A stretch of DNA of 64,000 nucleotides from Asterella californica (taxonomy: Eukaryota > Streptophyta > Marchantiopsida > Marchantiales > Aytoniaceae): NCBI GenBank assembly GCA_036924285.1, contig JAYKYS010000004.1, positions 13,486,001-13,550,000 of the forward strand. Reading direction: 5' to 3'. Position 1 is the stretch's first letter, and each line of letters starts with the position of its first letter. Position numbers and translations under genes: made by a program. The notes under the pieces are model-generated. The model did not search any database, had not been told where the DNA came from, and was given only the letters and a program-made list of their open reading frames with translations. This document shows positions 60,030-64,000 of this stretch, one piece after another.

Positions 60030-62865
60030 GTAAGTAGGCATTTCATATTGAGAGGAAGACTGCGCACACGTGAAAGTCGCCATTGCAGTACCATAAGAAA
60101 GTCGCACAATCATTCATGATTTATGGGCAGCAGTGATCTAGCAAATTTGGTCCTAACTTGTGCTGCATGGACCCTAAGACATTGGGGTACCAGTGGCGAT
60201 GAGTCATGGGCCATGATTTCTTACACGTTGGTCTGCAGCGTAAACAATTCATGCATTCGCGTATGCAGCAAGTGCCAAGATTGCACGTACAGTAGAATGA
60301 GCTTATATGTGGACTTCTTTGAAAGCTATAAACAGTCTTATAACATACAGTACATACACCTCATCGGGAACGTACTAATATAAAATATTAACACCTGTGG
60401 GCGGATCGGCATGTGACAGAGAGGAAATTATCGTTATCATTCGGATAGGGAACGTCCGCATCATACGACTCGGAAGGAAGTATGGGTTGGGACGGGCCAA
60501 GGGCCTCAGAAACCGCCCAAGACTGCGATCTCGGCCCAAACAATTGCACCTTGGAAATTTTAATTTTTTTTGGCAGCTCCTTCCTTCAAGGGCTGGATCG
60601 TATCCTTGCTCTTCAAGTACCACCCTCAGCTGCGTAATTCAACCAACCAACCAATTCTATCGCTTCGTTTGTACTCTCTCCGACGCCAAATCGCTAATGC
60701 AGCTCCAGTTCAATCCCATTCGATCGCTTCCTTTTCCCTCTCCTTCCCTCGCTTCCTCTCCGCACCAGGCTTGACCATTACTCTGCAGGTATCGGCACAT
60801 TAGACACAGGATATGCAAGCGCTGCTGCAGGAGCAGAGGAGAACTTCTTCTCAAGCTGACTTGGACATTACTGACCGACAAGTCATTCTGGGCCGCCAGG
60901 CCACACTCTTTGACCTTCAGCTTTAATCTCCTTTCTTCCTCGCCGTGCTCTCCTCCTTTCTCTGTAAGTAAGTTTGGCTCTTTTATAGACAGATCCACGT
61001 TCTCTTCATCGAGCGGGTACTGGTCTCAGAAGTTGGCTTTTCTTCAACTGATTAGTTTGACGGTTAAGACTAGATATATAGGCTCGGTCGGTGAACTGAT
61101 TATACGCTCCACTGAGATATTATATGTGAGCGTGTTAGTACTCTGATCCAAGGGAATCCCTTCATTCGTTCTTGCATATTCGTAGCCACTCAGTCTCAGT
61201 TTCTCAGTTTGTTTATCTGTGGAAAAGTGTGTACGAGTCAAACCGATGGCCCCACGTTCTCACCTGATGCACGCAAATCCAAGTTGCTTTTTCATTGCAC
61301 TGACACCTCTCCCATCATCTGGGAGACTCGTCGTGATCATGACGACAGCGGTTTGTGTAATGGGTAAAATTCAAGCGTTTTGATTATCGTCAAGTAACTC
61401 CTGCTATTCCGAAGCTAGTTTTCTTACTGTGATGATTGAACCATGACTCTCTACTTTCTGAAATCGCTAGAGATGGTACCTAGAAGTTTGTGGAGTTTGT
61501 GAGCAGCAGATTACGGTATGTCAGCTGTTGCAGATACAATCTTGCGATGTGACGTAGCGGATCAGAAAAACGAAGTAAAGTTATGTAGCTTCTTTTACGG
61601 TGATCTACGGCAACTGCAGCTTCACTTGCGTGAATAAAGCTTTCAGTCCACTGGCAGATACTTGCAGATTCGCCTCAATGCTACACAAAGTGTTTAAACT
61701 TTGTGTAGCACTGGTGTTTCTTTAGGTCTAATTACTCTGCTGGAGTACGATGTCATGCTTCTGCTGCAAGTAGGGTTTCTTGGGGAATCGGGTGTGAGGA
61801 AATCGTCAATGATACGAAGGTTTCTTCGTATCCCCTTTAGATTAGAATAACCAATTTAATAACTGAAGGCTTCACACTTGGACTCACTTTGCATCACTTA
61901 CCTCAACTGCAATCATAGAATACAAAATTTGACAAACCATCTACTCGCGCAAAGCAGCTGGAAAGCATCTTTGAAGTTCCATCAGACACTGGTAATTATA
62001 AGGCTTTGCTTTCTGGAGTTGATGGCTTGCATGGACCCCCCTTCCCTTTGTTTCTTGTTCTCAAGTAAGAAGCCATTGTTTAGGCCTGATAGTCTTTTCT
62101 CCGTGGGGCTTTTTGCAGCTGACTCGACGTCACGCCGCCTCGGCTACGGGCGGATAGTTCTGTTAACCACATCGGATCTGAGTCTTTCACTTCACCACTC
62201 TTGGGTCCAAGCACCGGTTATAGTTTCGTCCGTGCCATGGTAGTAACGAACTACTGTAGCTAGCTACCATAGTTAGTTTCCTAGACATATAGTTACAGAG
62301 CATGCTGACCACCAGAAGCTACGTGGTATGTAGTAGATAAACAAGGAGGATGCCTTTACTCACCAAGGTCTGCCACAAGCACCAAGAGTCTTATGTCCCC
62401 ATAAGGCTATATTCCTGCAGTAAGAAGGAAAAGCAAGTACTGTGGTTGGCGCATGTCAAATCCAAGTGCGACGTCGAATTTGGTCCTGTCCCCGTTGAGC
62501 GACCGCGAAATGAAGAAATGGCTTGCAAGAAGTACGGTGTGCTTAGGATATAACAACATGGACGTCAGGTGTGCTAGCTGCTTGCAAGGCACCCTCTTGC
62601 TCTGAAGCGTGAAATGAAGGCATGTTAATTAGAGCAGTGAAATTAGGAGGCAATTTCAGTGCTCCAATTAATTTACTCTCATGCAAGAAAGAGGTAGAGT
62701 GTGCCTTGGAAGTGGTTAGCCCATATGGAATCCATGTTTACCACAGACTTTCTTTCGAACGACTGACCTTCACAGGGATGGCGAATACGAATAGGAAATT
62801 TGGACGTCGAGGTGTGCTGCAGATTTAATAAAGTTCAAGTCACTTACATTAATCACTATGTGAAA
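60030..62865. other. Stretch without a recognised gene
   Basis: Contains a pyrimidine-rich patch (60,690-60,780) typical of plant leader sequences and short frames such as 60657-60998 (minus), 61878-62243 and 62350-62553 (plus). None shows a domain I know. Confidence 0.35.
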
Positions 62866-62869
62866 TTTG

Positions 62870-63264
62870 CATTCCCCTGCATTTCCACGGAGGAGGTAAA
62901 TATGCAGGGGTTTAATTTTTATTATCTAGCGTTTCGATAGAGGAGGTAAATATACAAAAGTTTAATTTTTTATTTAATTTTTAAAAATAATAAATTAATT
63001 TATAAATAACTAAAATTTCTCGGACTTGTATCTTTAGCAGCGCGATAGCCTTCTCATGCCATAACGTTTATATCTAGATCCTCTCATGCCTTAAGGTTTA
63101 AATCTGGGTCTTATCGCGTCTCTAGACATAAACTAACAGTAAATATTTATAAAAAAATTAATTGTTTTATTCACTTGATATATAATTTTTGTTTAACATT
63201 TATATGTTTTCTCGTTCTCGTTCAAGGTGTAAAAACTCTTCAAGAGTTCATCGAGCATGCATAT
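62870..63264 (-). repeat. Double-hairpin interspersed element, copy 4
   Basis: Minus-strand member. A hairpin at 62874-62910 pairs CCCCTGCAT with ATGCAGGGG around the GGAGGAGGTAAATATG motif. The same GAGGAGGTAAATAT motif is repeated at 62941. The opposite end, with GTTCATCGAGCATGC, lies at about 63246-63260 and matches the start of the copies at 3268 and 45492. Confidence 0.55.
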
Positions 63265-64000
63265 TTATGTGCTACGATACCAACATGCTTGAGCACTGCC
63301 CTATCTTTCCGAAGCATGCATACTCTTTCCAAAGACATCAGGTCAATATTCTGAAATGATTCGTCTAGGACCTTTGAGGACATCATGTGGGCTTTTGCGG
63401 AACTGGATCTGACAAGCTGTTTCCGTCGCTGGTTCTCACTTTCACTTTCCGCTGCATTGCAATCGTTCCTTTAACCTTGGACTTGGACACGCATGGCGTG
63501 ATGATTTGTTAGGCCATCTTTTCATGATCTTTCCAAGGACAAAAAGTCCTCAGGTTCAACTCGGCAAGACCTAATGCAAAGAATCTACCTATCAGTACAT
63601 TATCGATTTGACAATGTAACTCCCATACAATATTACTACATTCATCTTGAAAGTTAAGTACTAAAGTTGCAATTATCATGGAGTCAGAGTTTAGAGTTTA
63701 AACCCATTCAAACCTTTGTACCATGGTACATCCTCCGAGTTTCGAAATTCACATGGTCACACCTTTTACGCATTGCAGCCTTTTCAGTCAGTCACAGTCT
63801 GAGTTGGCATGTTGACGCGACCACCTGCAATCCGAGCTGTCCCGAACAATGATTTCCAATCTGTCCATATTTACTGAAGAACAGAAGAGAAGTCGAGTAG
63901 GAATGTCAGAGGAGCTCGAAAAGGCTCACGGTTCAGTTTGTCTATGTCTCGATGGTCATGGACTCGAACATGGACTTCCAAGAACGTTCAGTTTTGATGT
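63265..64000. other. Window end without a recognised gene
   Basis: No frame or motif of note was found up to the end of the window. Confidence 0.4.

Overview
This window looks like nuclear DNA of a non-seed land plant, most likely a bryophyte. Three things point there. It carries a chloroplast-type rhodanese gene. Its genes have many introns and lie in AT-rich DNA full of plant Ty1/copia and Ty3/gypsy retroelements. It also carries a gene for the intraflagellar transport protein IFT81, which flowering plants lack but plants with swimming sperm keep. The exact genus cannot be fixed from the sequence.

Layout. Positions 1-27,300 form a large inverted duplication. Each arm (about 161-4330 on + and 23108-27125 on -) holds a complete five-exon aldo-keto reductase gene encoding 327 residues. 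The roughly 18.8 kb spacer between the arms is a pile of decayed Ty3/gypsy elements: element A (LTR end, primer binding site, gag), a head-to-head pair of fragments with LTRs in inverted orientation, element B (gag, protease, reverse transcriptase), and element C of the same lineage, cut off at the inner edge of the right arm. Positions 27,400-28,000 hold a worn copia remnant, followed by a minisatellite and a stretch of short open-frame islands with no recognised product.

Positions 31,000-37,240 hold two minus-strand genes: a single-exon plastid rhodanese of the STR9 type, and a many-exon MAK32-like member of the PfkB sugar-kinase fold. A young copia element (38867-43861) has two nearly identical LTRs, a 5-bp target duplication, a primer binding site and a polypurine tract, but its coding region carries stops and frameshifts. 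The IFT81 gene (about 47,050-53,210, minus strand) was pieced together from some 15 exons. From 53,211 to the end I find no gene I can name, only a tRNA-derived SINE-like insertion, a cluster of short palindromes, tandem duplications and a few possible exons.

An interspersed family of roughly 350-400 bp AT-rich elements, each with one or two strong hairpins at one end, occurs at least four times, plus two weaker candidates. It is the best candidate here for something undescribed. The named genes do not form a pathway; they are ordinary neighbours separated by repeats. Exon limits come from reading splice consensus and family similarity by eye, and several are marked as uncertain.
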